49,183 nucleotides of DNA from Chloroflexota bacterium (GCA_013203045.1 JABMQN010000109.1:1-49183), one strand, 5' to 3'. Positions 34,238 through 42,990 are shown, counted from the first letter of the stretch. A program made the numbers and translations. The notes: a model not told the origin generated them from the letters alone.

Positions 34238-34936
34238 ATGATTGTTGGAGAAAGAAAACCGTTCGATGAAATAACCGGAATGCTCAATGGTTATAAGAAA
34301 GTATTGATCTTGGGCTGCGGTACTTGCGTGAGTGTGTGTATGGCAGGGGGGGCGAAAGAAGTAGCTGTTCTGGCCTCTCAATTGCGGATGGACAGTGGAA
34401 TTCAGGAGAAGGGTGTTGAGATCGGTGAAGAAACCATCCAGCGCCAGTGCGATCGAGAGTACATCGAGCCGATTGTGGAGATGGCTAAAACGTACGACGT
34501 CGTTCTGTCGATGGCCTGTGGAGCTGGCGTGCAGCTTCTTTCAGATATGCTGGTGCCCACTCCGGTGCTGCCTGCCTTGAATACCAGCTTCATTGGTATC
34601 TGCGAAGAGGAAGGCGTCTGGGCAGAGCGATGCCGGGGATGCGGAGATTGTATGCTTGGTATTACCGGAGGCATTTGCCCGGTAGCCCGATGCGCCAAAA
34701 CCCTGTTCAATGGGCCTTGCGGCGGGTCCGTGAACGGTATTTGTGAGGTTTCAAAAGACACGCCTTGCGCCTGGCAACTGGTTTATGACAGGTTGAAAGC
34801 GCTGGGCAAACTGGAATCGCTGGAAGAAATCCAGCCTATCCGGGATTGGGGTCCGAGCAGTTCCGGAATCCCGCGTGGGGTATATCGGGAAGATATGGCT
34901 GGGGTGGCTGTAGAGAGCGAAGGTTCATCAAAATAG
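34238..34936 (+). CDS. metV: MetV, methylene-THF reductase zinc/Fe-S partner
   Basis: 232 aa. MTHFR C-terminal-domain family, the MetV partner of MetF in acetogens: CGTCVSVCMAGGAKEVAVLA near the start, CGAGVQLLSD, and a Cys-rich block RCRGCGDCMLGITGGICPVA, RCAKTLFNGPCGGSVNG. Starts 1 nt after mvhD. Known acetogen MetFV acts with HdrABC-MvhD; here the Hdr part is the split HdrA/NuoEF system. Confidence 0.93.
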   Translation: MIVGERKPFDEITGMLNGYKKVLILGCGTCVSVCMAGGAKEVAVLASQLRMDSGIQEKGVEIGEETIQRQCDREYIEPIVEMAKTYDVVLSMACGAGVQLLSDMLVPTPVLPALNTSFIGICEEEGVWAERCRGCGDCMLGITGGICPVARCAKTLFNGPCGGSVNGICEVSKDTPCAWQLVYDRLKALGKLESLEEIQPIRDWGPSSSGIPRGVYREDMAGVAVESEGSSK

Positions 34937-34952
34937 CTGCGGAGTTAAACTT

Positions 34953-36263
34953 TTGAAGAAAAAACCCCTTGATTACTACAAAGCAATATACCAGTTGTCC
35001 AGCGAGGCTGATTCCGCTGTTGCGGTGGAGAGTGAGCTTGCTGCGCTGGTAGAAAATACAGCGAAGACGATAGGCGTCAAGGGTTGTTCGATTATGCTGC
35101 TCACGGAGGATCAGAAAAAACTGGTCCGCATGGCTGATTACGGATTGAGCAAAGCGTATGTTAAAAAGGGACTGTCCGAACTTGACTCGGTAATGGCTGA
35201 AGCCCTCAAAGGCACGCCGGTAGTGGTAAAGGATGTTGCCAGTGATCCACGGGTACAGTATCAGGAGCAGGCAAAGAAGGAAGGCATTGTATCGATGATA
35301 ACGCTTCCGCTTATGCAGAAAGGGAAGGTTGCCGGGATTCTGAGGGCATATGCGGATCATTCCACCGAGTTTTCCGTCCCCGATATCGCTTTTTTGAGCA
35401 GCGTAGCTAATCTGGGCGCCACTGCCATCAGCAAGGATCAGATGTACCGGACGATGGAACGCTATTATCAGGATGTCCTTGATTCCAAGATTGCAGAATT
35501 GAAAAAGGTCGAAGAGGCAAGGGACAGGCTGACCAAGTCGATTTCGGTGGTGGCACATGACCTGAAATCCCCCCTGGCAGCTATTCAGAGCTATTTCAGC
35601 ATGATGCTCGGAGGGTACGTCGGTGAGGTTGGGGATAATATAAGGCCGATGATCGAGAGAAGCAGCATACGAATCGAAGGTCTTCTCGAAATGATAGGGG
35701 ATCTCTTGGATATCTCGCGAATCGAGATGGGTCAGATGTCTGAAGAAATGGAGAATATTTCATTGACCGAAGTGCTGGATGTTCCGTTGCAGGACGCGCA
35801 GAGGCTAGCTGAAGAGAAAAAAATCAAACTAAAAAAGAATATTCAGCCTGATTTACCTCAGGTTTATGGTTCATTTAGTCGTTTGCAGCAGGTTCTTTCA
35901 AACCTTTTGAGCAATGCAGTGAAGTTCACTCCCGAAAATGGATCGGTGGACTTGAAATTATTAGAGGAGGATGGCAGAATACTTGGCACAGTAACGGATG
36001 ACGGAATAGGTATTCCAGATGAAGACATAGCTTATGTGTTCAAAGATTTTTACCGTGCCAGTAATGTGGAGAAAGGTACCGGGACCGGATTGGGCTTGGC
36101 TATAGTCAAGAGAATTGTTGAAGCTCATGGTGGCAAAGTCCATGTTGAGTGCCCCTGTCCTGAAACAGGTAAAGGATCGAAGTTTACCTTTACTCTCCCT
36201 TTGGCCGTTTCTGCTCCGGTCAAAAAGAAAAAAACGACTCGTCAAAAAAAGGTTAAAAACTAA
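34953..36263 (+). CDS. GAF-domain sensor histidine kinase
   Basis: 436 aa from a TTG start (GGAG 8 nt upstream), soluble. A GAF domain (~25-165: GVKGCSIMLLTEDQKKLVRM, VVVKDVASDPRVQYQ) is followed by a short coiled coil, a HisKA H-box (VVAHDLKSPLAAIQSYFSMM) and HATPase motifs NLLSNAVKFTPENG, DDGIGIPDED, GTGTGLGLAIVKRI. The tail is Lys-rich. It lies between metV and metF, an unusual place for a kinase, and a receiver-only regulator follows metF, so the pair probably forms a two-component system co-expressed with the C1 enzymes. Confidence 0.92.
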   Translation: MKKKPLDYYKAIYQLSSEADSAVAVESELAALVENTAKTIGVKGCSIMLLTEDQKKLVRMADYGLSKAYVKKGLSELDSVMAEALKGTPVVVKDVASDPRVQYQEQAKKEGIVSMITLPLMQKGKVAGILRAYADHSTEFSVPDIAFLSSVANLGATAISKDQMYRTMERYYQDVLDSKIAELKKVEEARDRLTKSISVVAHDLKSPLAAIQSYFSMMLGGYVGEVGDNIRPMIERSSIRIEGLLEMIGDLLDISRIEMGQMSEEMENISLTEVLDVPLQDAQRLAEEKKIKLKKNIQPDLPQVYGSFSRLQQVLSNLLSNAVKFTPENGSVDLKLLEEDGRILGTVTDDGIGIPDEDIAYVFKDFYRASNVEKGTGTGLGLAIVKRIVEAHGGKVHVECPCPETGKGSKFTFTLPLAVSAPVKKKKTTRQKKVKN

Positions 36264-36283
36264 CAAGGGAAGGTTGGACCGCT

Positions 36284-37201
36284 ATGAAAGCAGGAACTAA
36301 TCTGGAAAAGGTACTGGAAGCCGGCAATTTCGCAGTGACGGCTGAGGTTGGACCACCGAAAGGTGCCTCAGCCAATGCGGTACAGAAAAAATGCGAGGTG
36401 GTCAAGTCTTGCTCTGATGCGATCAATGTTACAGACAATCAGACCGCTGTAGTTCGAATGTCCAGCACGGCAGGGGCGGTTCTGCTCAAGCAGATGGGGG
36501 CGGACCCTGTCATGCAGATGACCTGTCGGGATCGTAACCGGATAGCGATCCAGAGTGATATCCTGGGGGCGGTTGCTCTCGGAATCGGTAACATCCTCGC
36601 CATTTCAGGTGATCATCACATACTTGGCAATCATCCGGGAGCTAAAGGTGTATTTGATATAGATTCCATGCAGTTGATTCAGACAATGAAGATGCTGCGG
36701 GACGATAACCAGTTCATTTGCGGCGACAAAGTGGCTGGCGATGTGCCTATTTTCATTGGTGCAGTAGAAAGCGCTTTTTCTGATCCGGTTGAATTCAGGG
36801 TTACCAGGCTGGCCAAGAAGGTAAACGCCGGAGCCGACTTCATTCAAACGCAGGGTGTATTTGATGTTGAGCAGTTTGCCAAGTGGATGAAGGGGGTGAC
36901 CGACAGGGGGTTGGACGAACAAACGCACATTCTCGCCGGAATAATTCCTATGAAATCCGCTGGTATGGCTCGCTATATGCGGGATTATGTTTCAGGCGTA
37001 TATGTACCTGATGAACTCGTCAAGAGAATGGAAAACGCCGATGATGCCAAGGAAGAAGGTCTCAAGATTATGCTGGAAATAATCGACCAGTTAGAAGATG
37101 TGGATGGAGTACATGGAATTCATATTATGGCTGTGGGTTGGGAGGATATTGTACCCGTTATAGTAGAGAAAGCAGGACTACTGCCCAGACCGATAGTATA
37201 A
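36284..37201 (+). CDS. metF: 5,10-methylenetetrahydrofolate reductase MetF
   Basis: 305 aa, FAD-dependent TIM barrel. Features: FAVTAEVGPPKGAS at the start, NVTDNQTAVVRMSS, DPVMQMTCRDRNRIA, NILAISGDHH, GADFIQTQGVFDVEQF and GIIPMKSAGMARYM. Catalyses methylene-THF to methyl-THF in the methyl branch of the Wood-Ljungdahl pathway. Genetic linkage to metV, mvhD-Sec, HdrA and NuoEF predicts an NADH-linked, possibly electron-bifurcating enzyme complex. Confidence 0.95.
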   Translation: MKAGTNLEKVLEAGNFAVTAEVGPPKGASANAVQKKCEVVKSCSDAINVTDNQTAVVRMSSTAGAVLLKQMGADPVMQMTCRDRNRIAIQSDILGAVALGIGNILAISGDHHILGNHPGAKGVFDIDSMQLIQTMKMLRDDNQFICGDKVAGDVPIFIGAVESAFSDPVEFRVTRLAKKVNAGADFIQTQGVFDVEQFAKWMKGVTDRGLDEQTHILAGIIPMKSAGMARYMRDYVSGVYVPDELVKRMENADDAKEEGLKIMLEIIDQLEDVDGVHGIHIMAVGWEDIVPVIVEKAGLLPRPIV

Positions 37202-37213
37202 AAAGGGGGTAAA

Positions 37214-37618
37214 ATGGCTGAGAACGCGAAAATACTGGTTGTTGATGATGATCCTGATATTCGGACCGTGCTGACTGCTCTGCTGGAGAGCAGAGGATAT
37301 CAGATAGTAACCGCAAGTAATGGGCAAGAAGGGCTGGATGCTCTTAAGTCGGAAAAGCCCGATCTGATGATCCTGGATCTGCTTATGTCTGAAATGGATG
37401 GTTTTACCGTAATGCAGAAGTTGAAGGATCCGAGATGGGCAAAATATGCTCATATTCCCATAATGGTATTGACCTCTGTTAGAGAAGATGCCAGCCGCAG
37501 GCGTTACGAGTTGGAAACCGGTGTTTCTATGGATGTTGATGACTACATTGAAAAGCCCATCAATCCTCCGGTAGTACTGGAAAGAGTTGAGAGGCTCCTT
37601 AAGAAAGCGAAAGCTTAG
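37214..37618 (+). CDS. Single-domain response regulator
   Basis: 134 aa, REC only: ILVVDDDPDIRTVL, phospho-Asp in LMILDLLMSEMDG, VLTSVRED, and IEKPINPP. No output domain. Follows metF by 12 nt with GGGGG upstream, so it is co-transcribed with the GAF kinase. It could signal by protein contact; no target is visible. Confidence 0.92.
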   Translation: MAENAKILVVDDDPDIRTVLTALLESRGYQIVTASNGQEGLDALKSEKPDLMILDLLMSEMDGFTVMQKLKDPRWAKYAHIPIMVLTSVREDASRRRYELETGVSMDVDDYIEKPINPPVVLERVERLLKKAKA

Positions 37619-37629
37619 GTTCTTATAGA

Positions 37630-38082
37630 ATGGAAAGAACACTCATATTAGTCAAACCCGATGCCATGCAGAGAGGATTGGCCGGAGAAGTGATTTCCAG
37701 GCTAGAAAGGCGGGGATTGAAGATCGTGGGTATGAAACTGCTTCACATGGACGAAACCATGGCTAAGAAGCATTATGGCATCCACGAAGGCAAGCCTTTT
37801 TTCAACGATCTTGTGGAATACATTATCTCATCCCCAATAATAGCAGCAGTTTTTGAGGGCACCAAAGCAGTGGAATTGGTGCGGAACACGGTGGGGGCAA
37901 CAAACCCTCTCGACTCGGCGATGGGGACTATTAGAGGTGACTTCGGAATGGAGATCGGGAGGAACCTGGTACACGGTTCGGATTCACTGGAGAATGCTGA
38001 AAAAGAAATCAGTTTATTCTTCTCATCACAGGAACTGGTCTCGTATGACCGAGATATCGATCGCTGGATTATAGAATCTTGA
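37630..38082 (+). CDS. ndk: Nucleoside diphosphate kinase
   Basis: 150 aa. ERTLILVKPDAMQRGLAGEV, ALVPSKT-type variant (AVFEGTKAVELVRNTVGATNP), and active-site His in NLVHGSDSLENAEKEI. Full family length. Last gene of the operon; its end overlaps the converging rsfS by 14 bp. Confidence 0.97.
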   Translation: MERTLILVKPDAMQRGLAGEVISRLERRGLKIVGMKLLHMDETMAKKHYGIHEGKPFFNDLVEYIISSPIIAAVFEGTKAVELVRNTVGATNPLDSAMGTIRGDFGMEIGRNLVHGSDSLENAEKEISLFFSSQELVSYDRDIDRWIIES

Positions 38083-38413
38083 CTATCGTATAGGCCTTTT
38101 CCCACATCTCTTCTAACGCATAGAACTTTCGCTGTTCGGGTGAAAAGATGTGAACTACAATGTCCCCAAGATCCAGAATTATCCATCCTGAATCTGCGTT
38201 TCCTTGATGACGACGAGACAAGATGCCTTCTTTTGGCAACATGTCCTCGATCTCGTCAGAGATGGCCCGAAGCTGACGCTCACTCTCACCATTGCAGATT
38301 ACAAAATAGTCAGTGAAGCTACAACCATCCCGTATGTCTAATAGCAGTATATCTGAAGCATGCCTGTTTAAGGCTGCATCTACTATCTTTCTTGCAAGCT
38401 CGGTTGTTTCCAG
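38069..38413 (-). CDS. rsfS: Ribosomal silencing factor RsfS, CTG start
   Basis: 114 aa, easily missed since no ATG, GTG or TTG fits. Translation gives ELARKIVDAALNRHASDILL, GCSFTDYFVICNGESERQ, GWIILDLGDIVVHIFSPEQR and FYALEEMWEKA, the classic RsfS/Iojap pattern (DYFVI, W-I-LDxGDxVVHIF). The CTG at 38411-38413 has GGAGG 7 nt upstream (38421-38425) and the right N-terminus; an ATC one codon earlier is the only near alternative. RsfS binds L14 and blocks subunit joining in starvation. A TATAAT box lies at 38453-38458. Confidence 0.88.
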   Translation of the reverse strand: METTELARKIVDAALNRHASDILLLDIRDGCSFTDYFVICNGESERQLRAISDEIEDMLPKEGILSRRHQGNADSGWIILDLGDIVVHIFSPEQRKFYALEEMWEKAYTIVKIL

Positions 38414-38452
38414 GATATTTCCTCCATCAGATGAAATAGGATCGACTAGAAT

Positions 38453-38458
38453 ATTATA
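38453..38458 (-). promoter_or_regulatory. -10 box of rsfS
   Basis: Perfect TATAAT on the minus strand, 40 nt before the CTG start. No good -35 at the usual distance. Confidence 0.5.
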
Positions 38459-38529
38459 GCATGGTGCACATCAAGTATGAAACCAGAGCAATCGTATTTT
38501 AGATGTGGGTATAAAAGATTTCCACAGAT

Positions 38530-38639
38530 GTCAGGCGAGACGCCTGACCTACGATGGTGAATGGAAAGAGACTCATAGGACGGGCATCTTGCCCGTCATC
38601 ATGAACAATGAGTAGGGTCACGATACATCGTGCCCCTAC
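38530..38639. repeat. Three consecutive REP-like palindromes
   Basis: GTCAGGCG-aga-CGCCTGAC (38530-38548), GACGGGCA-tct-TGCCCGTC (38579-38597) and a 13-bp arm GTAGGGTCACGAT (38612-38624) with its complement at 38627-38639 (one mismatch). Three hairpins in 110 bp between rsfS and tatA, unlike one another in sequence. No coding potential in 38460-38779. Looks like a cluster of interspersed palindromic repeats. Confidence 0.75.
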
Positions 38640-38779
38640 CTTGCAATAAGATGCGATTGCCCTGAATAGGAAACACACTATGTTGATTACTTTAGTATAA
38701 ATCATTAAAATGAATACCGAGTAGGCAAGAAGTCGATCTCAATCGAGAGCCAATGGGGTAGCCTCAAATAGGAGGGGAA

Positions 38780-38992
38780 ATGGTATATGGTTTGTTTCAG
38801 GGTTTTGGGCCCTTTGAAGCGATAATAATCGTAGTTGTAGTTCTAATTGTATTCGGTGTTGGTAAACTGCCTCAAGTGGGCGGAGCATTAGGGAAGGGTA
38901 TTCGCGAATTCCGCAAGGGTAAAGCCGACGAACTCGAAGAACCAAAGGATCTGGACCAGCCTAAAGATAAAGATGGGGAAAAGGACCCCTAA
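38780..38992 (+). CDS. tatA: Sec-independent translocase TatA
   Basis: 70 aa. One N-terminal membrane helix ([20 protein letters not shown]), hinge, amphipathic helix ([18 protein letters not shown]) and an acidic, Pro/Lys tail. Forms the protein-conducting part of the twin-arginine system. GGAGGGG precedes the ATG. First of three Tat genes. Confidence 0.93.
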   Translation: MVYGLFQGFGPFEAIIIVVVVLIVFGVGKLPQVGGALGKGIREFRKGKADELEEPKDLDQPKDKDGEKDP

Positions 38993-39129
38993 TCCCGCTA
39001 TCCACAGCAACAAGATGATCCAAGTGCTTTGTGTGAGAGGGATTTCTTCTCCAGCTTTGGCACTCCTATCAATTTGTTGTAATAGCGTCACACCGACACA
39101 CCTTCGTAAGCTCCTCTGAGAAAATAAAT

Positions 39130-39402
39130 ATGGATTTTTATGGTATAGGTTTACAAGAAATCTTCATCGTCCTCTTGATCGCATTAATCGTGGTTGGGCC
39201 TCAACGCTTACCACAAATGGCCTTGAAGTTGGGCCAGATAATGCGGCGTTTAAGGATGGTAACTTCAGAGATGGCTCGGGATATCACAGAAGAGGTTAAT
39301 CGAGAGACTACTGATCTGAAGTCTGATATTGCCTTTGATGCTAAAGAAATTGTGAAAGAGATAGAAAACATCGAAAAAAAAGAGGAAGGGGACCAAAAGT
39401 AA
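39130..39402 (+). CDS. tatB: TatA/TatB-family protein
   Basis: 90 aa. IGLQEIFIVLLIALIVVGPQ helix with the Pro-containing hinge (GPQRLPQMALKLGQIMRRLR), a longer amphipathic region and a charged Lys/Glu end. The GPQRLP hinge and length suggest a TatB role, but TatA and TatB are hard to separate by sequence alone. Located between tatA and tatC. Confidence 0.8.
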   Translation: MDFYGIGLQEIFIVLLIALIVVGPQRLPQMALKLGQIMRRLRMVTSEMARDITEEVNRETTDLKSDIAFDAKEIVKEIENIEKKEEGDQK

Positions 39403-39411
39403 TAGCGTAGC

Positions 39412-40164
39412 ATGGTTGACGAGCAGAAGCTTACGGTATTGGGTCATTTGCAAGACCTTCGCATGCGGCTAGTGCGAGTAGCGATAGCAGTAGTCATTGG
39501 GACTGTTGTTTCTTTTGTTTTCAGGAAGGATATTGTTGATGTTCTTAAATCAATTGCTGAAGATGCGGAAAACCTCCAAATCATCGGCACAACCGAAGGT
39601 ATAGTAGTTGCTTTTCAACTTTCGATCACCTGCGGATTTTTCTTAGCAACGCCGGTTATCCTTTATGAAATCGCGATGTTCATTCGCCCTGCTCTGAATA
39701 CCCGTGAGAGAAAATATCTATACGCTCTTTTACCCGGGGTAGTAGTTGCCTTTGCAAGTGGTGCAGTCTTTGCTTATTTTATACTTTTACCTCCCGCTCT
39801 TGGATTCCTGTATGATTTCTCCAGTGACTTAGGTGTAGTTCAGTGGAGACTCAACGAATACATATCGACAGTCACTCGATTATTATTTGGTATCGGTCTG
39901 TGCTTTGAACTTCCGTTAGTGATATATTTTCTATCAAAGATCGGAATACTCAAGGTTCACCAGTTAACGCATTTTCGCAGATGGGCTATCGTACTGGCCT
40001 TCCTTCTGGCAGCATTTATCACACCGACCCCCGACCCAATAAACCAGACTCTGGTAGCAGTGCCATTAATCGTACTTTATGAGATTGGCATTCTGTTAGC
40101 ACGGATTGCACACAAAGGAAAGAAGAGTAAGGATACTGTTCCTAATGGGGCATTTAAGAAGTAA
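39412..40164 (+). CDS. tatC: Sec-independent translocase TatC
   Basis: 250 aa, six membrane helices. Family signatures: LGHLQDLRMRLVRVAIAV at the N-terminus, PALNTRERKYLYALLPG, FELPLVIYFLSKIGIL, and FRRWAIVLAFLLAAFITPTP with DPINQTLVAVPLIVLYEIGI. Receptor for twin-arginine signal peptides. Ends 11 bp inside the converging argB. Confidence 0.97.
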   Translation: MVDEQKLTVLGHLQDLRMRLVRVAIAVVIGTVVSFVFRKDIVDVLKSIAEDAENLQIIGTTEGIVVAFQLSITCGFFLATPVILYEIAMFIRPALNTRERKYLYALLPGVVVAFASGAVFAYFILLPPALGFLYDFSSDLGVVQWRLNEYISTVTRLLFGIGLCFELPLVIYFLSKIGILKVHQLTHFRRWAIVLAFLLAAFITPTPDPINQTLVAVPLIVLYEIGILLARIAHKGKKSKDTVPNGAFKK

Positions 40165-40945
40165 TCACGGTACCGATCGCGCCACCCTCAATTGCTGTGA
40201 GCAACGCATGCGGCAAACACCCATCGATTATTTGCACTATTGATGTCTTTTCCAGGGCCAGTAAAGCTGCCTCAGCCTTGGCTATCATTCCCCCACTTAT
40301 CACCCCGGAATTCATTAGCGACTTCACATCACTGGCTGAAAGTTTTGGCAGTACTTGGCCGTTACCATCACGAATACCGTCAACATCGGTGAGAAATATG
40401 AGTTTATCGGCATGCAAAGCATCGGCTAGTGCGGCTGCTATGTCATCGCCATTGATATTTACATATGGGATATTTGCGGGTTCTTCGGGAGATTTGGCTC
40501 CTGGTGGAGCTATGAAGGGGATGAATCCCGCATCAAGTATTGATTCTATAACCTCAGGGTTAACTTTAGTGATTTTTCCCGCATAACCCAGATCCGGATC
40601 ATTGCACTTACTTTCGGTAAGATTGCCATCGACTCCGGTCATCCCTACAGCTTTTCCGCCCATAGAATTGATCGCAGCAACTAGATCGGTGTTAACTAAT
40701 CCACCCAGCACGGCCGCAACCATTTCCAGTGAATATTCATCGGTTATCCTTATCCCATCTTTAAAACTTGTTGGGGTGTTCTGACGCTTGAGCCATTCGG
40801 TTACTTTGTTTCCGCCACCATGAACAACTATCGGTAGGATTCCTCTCTTCTGCAGAACAACCAGATCTTCGAGCGTAGTATCATGGTTACCCAGTGTACT
40901 GCCACCAATCTTAACTACAATATTCCTTGTTATGTCAATTTCCAT
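40154..40945 (-). CDS. argB: Acetylglutamate kinase
   Basis: 263 aa. KIGGSTLGN (phosphate loop), VVHGGGNKVTEWL, MTGVDGNLTES, NINGDDIAAALADALHADKL and LTDVDGIRDGNG, GGMIAKAEAAL. Phosphorylates N-acetylglutamate in arginine synthesis. Follows argJ by 19 nt on the same strand. Confidence 0.97.
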   Translation of the reverse strand: MEIDITRNIVVKIGGSTLGNHDTTLEDLVVLQKRGILPIVVHGGGNKVTEWLKRQNTPTSFKDGIRITDEYSLEMVAAVLGGLVNTDLVAAINSMGGKAVGMTGVDGNLTESKCNDPDLGYAGKITKVNPEVIESILDAGFIPFIAPPGAKSPEEPANIPYVNINGDDIAAALADALHADKLIFLTDVDGIRDGNGQVLPKLSASDVKSLMNSGVISGGMIAKAEAALLALEKTSIVQIIDGCLPHALLTAIEGGAIGTVITS

Positions 40946-40964
40946 TACATACTACCTAAAAATG

Positions 40965-42176
40965 CTATGTTGTATAGTCTCCATTGAGGGCAATGTACTG
41001 TTCAGTCAAATCACATCCCCAGGCTGTTGCCCTGCCATCACCCAAGTTCAGGCAAATCCGAAAGCATACATTTTCCTTCTTCATCAGTGCTTGAGCCATC
41101 TCCACATCAAATGACAGCGGACTTCCCGCCTGCATGAGACACAACTCATCCAAATACAAATCGACCTTCGATTCCACAAGTTCGGCGCCACTCCTTCCGG
41201 CGGCAGCCACCACCCTGCCCCAATTTGGATCCGATCCGTACACGGCTGTCTTCACAAGTGGCGAACCGACAATTGTTCGCGCAGCTAGCCTTGCATCAAC
41301 GTCTGACAGTGCCCCTTCCACAATAGCTTCAATCAACTTTGTTGAACCCTCGCCATCTCTGGCTATGCATCTGGCCAGGTCAATACACACATCATCGAGT
41401 GCATTTTGAAACACAACTGCATCTGGATCATCTTTATGTAAAGTGCCATTCCCTGCGACACCGTTTGCCATGAGTAATACAGTATCATTCGTGCTGGTAT
41501 CACCATCAACGGTTATCATGTTAAATGATACATCAACTGCCCTTTGAAGCATTTCCTGCAAGAAATTCTGCTCAATCGCAGCATCGGTGGTTAGGAAACA
41601 TAGCATTGTTGCCATATTGGGATGAATCATCCCAGCACCTTTAGCTACCCCGCCGAGAGTTATTTTCTTTCCCTCAAACTCAAATTCAACGGCTATTTCT
41701 TTGGGAACAGTATCGGTGGTCATAATTGCCTGTGCAAGATTATGCCCACCATCGGGTGACATCTCGATACGATCAATGCTCCTTTCGATCTTCTCCATTG
41801 GTAATTGAGTACCTATCACACCTGTGCTTGCAACCATCACGTCACTTGCGTCAATCCCCAGTTTTCTTGCTGCTGATACGGCCATCTGTTCGGCATTTGC
41901 CGCACCTGATTGACCGGTACAAGCATTCGCACATCCACTATTGACCACAAGTGCCTGCGAATTGCCTCTTGCGATCCTGTTCTGACAGAGTAATACTGGT
42001 GCGGCTTTGATTTTGTTGGTGGTAAATACACCAGCCACCATGCACGGATCGTCTGAAAAAAGCATCGCCAAATCATATGGCTTCTCTTTCCACGCTTTGA
42101 TGTCCGCGAAAGTGGCCCCTGCTGAGAACCCCCTCGGAGAGGTGATGGTGCCGTTATGAACCAATTGGTGAGTCAT
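40965..42176 (-). CDS. argJ: Glutamate N-acetyltransferase/amino-acid acetyltransferase ArgJ
   Basis: 403 aa. Family motifs: PRGFSAGATFADIKAW, NSGCANACTGQSGAANAEQM, autocleavage site KGAGMIHPNMATMLCF (nucleophile Thr in NMAT-ML), DGDTSTNDTVLLMANG, and GSDPNWGRVVAAAGRSGAEL. Makes N-acetylglutamate and releases ornithine by transacetylation. Its ATG is only 12 nt after the 3' end of tRNA-Pro, and I see no Shine-Dalgarno. Confidence 0.96.
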   Translation of the reverse strand: MTHQLVHNGTITSPRGFSAGATFADIKAWKEKPYDLAMLFSDDPCMVAGVFTTNKIKAAPVLLCQNRIARGNSQALVVNSGCANACTGQSGAANAEQMAVSAARKLGIDASDVMVASTGVIGTQLPMEKIERSIDRIEMSPDGGHNLAQAIMTTDTVPKEIAVEFEFEGKKITLGGVAKGAGMIHPNMATMLCFLTTDAAIEQNFLQEMLQRAVDVSFNMITVDGDTSTNDTVLLMANGVAGNGTLHKDDPDAVVFQNALDDVCIDLARCIARDGEGSTKLIEAIVEGALSDVDARLAARTIVGSPLVKTAVYGSDPNWGRVVAAAGRSGAELVESKVDLYLDELCLMQAGSPLSFDVEMAQALMKKENVCFRICLNLGDGRATAWGCDLTEQYIALNGDYTT

Positions 42177-42188
42177 GTCTTGAGGATA

Positions 42189-42266
42189 TGGTCGGGGTGG
42201 ACGGATTTGAACCGTCGACCTCCTGCTCCCAAAGCAGGCGCGCTAACCAGGCTGCGCCACACCCCG
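42189..42266 (-). tRNA. tRNA-Pro (anticodon TGG)
   Basis: 78 nt including an encoded CCA. Acceptor stem CGGGGTG/CACCCCG, anticodon arm CCTGC-TTTGGGA-GCAGG giving anticodon TGG, T arm GACGG-TTCAAAT-CCGTC, discriminator A. Upstream of argJ on the same strand, probably one transcript. Confidence 0.96.
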
Positions 42267-42477
42267 CACCGTTACATATTAGCAATTATCAAACATCAAA
42301 GTAAAGAAACCGCGACCGATATTTTACGAACAGAGGATACGTGCATGGGATATTATTGATGAGAGAGCAACGCCTGGTTGGGGTAGCAGTCCGTCAGTAA
42401 GTAACTTATATCGTCGAGGAAAATATATAATACAAACTTAATTCAGTCTGGTACTGATATTCTCTGAGCTACGAATG

Positions 42478-42990
42478 TTACCTATTCTCAATTGTCCTCG
42501 CATAGCCATTTAGTTCGATCTGAGCTAGCAGAATTAATATTGCGATAGGTAGAATGGGAATTAACAGCAGGATAGGTGATACCGATTCCAGAATCCATGC
42601 TAACCAAACCATGAACCCACACACCAGGGCAAATACATAATCGTCATTATACCGATTGGTAACCATCTTTACGCTACGCCAGTAACCGGTAGCGGTAACA
42701 ACTACGTAAATATACAGCGCTATCATAGCTAATCTTAAGAGAACTAGAAACAACACACCGATAAGGCCGGGAAATATAGATTCAAGAAACCAAAAAGCAG
42801 CTACGATGATGCCCAAAACCAACGTACCGATTATACCAGGCCAAGGTCTCGGATTACCGACTTCTGACCTTTTAATCTCATTCGAAGTTGCAACATACCA
42901 GATAGTCCAGAAAACAACGGGTAAAAATATAGACAAGAGCACAACAAGTAAAGGATCCCTATACTTTACTCTTGAGGTCCCAGTTTGCAT
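42478..42990 (-). CDS. Small multi-pass membrane protein
   Basis: 170 aa with four to five hydrophobic helices. The N-terminus (RDPLLVVLLSIFLPVVFWTI, then SNEIKR) resembles DUF4234-type proteins, which I cannot confirm. Next to a lipoprotein gene on the same strand, 137 bp away. The start at 42990 has GGAGA upstream. Function unknown. Confidence 0.7.
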   Translation of the reverse strand: MQTGTSRVKYRDPLLVVLLSIFLPVVFWTIWYVATSNEIKRSEVGNPRPWPGIIGTLVLGIIVAAFWFLESIFPGLIGVLFLVLLRLAMIALYIYVVVTATGYWRSVKMVTNRYNDDYVFALVCGFMVWLAWILESVSPILLLIPILPIAILILLAQIELNGYARTIENR

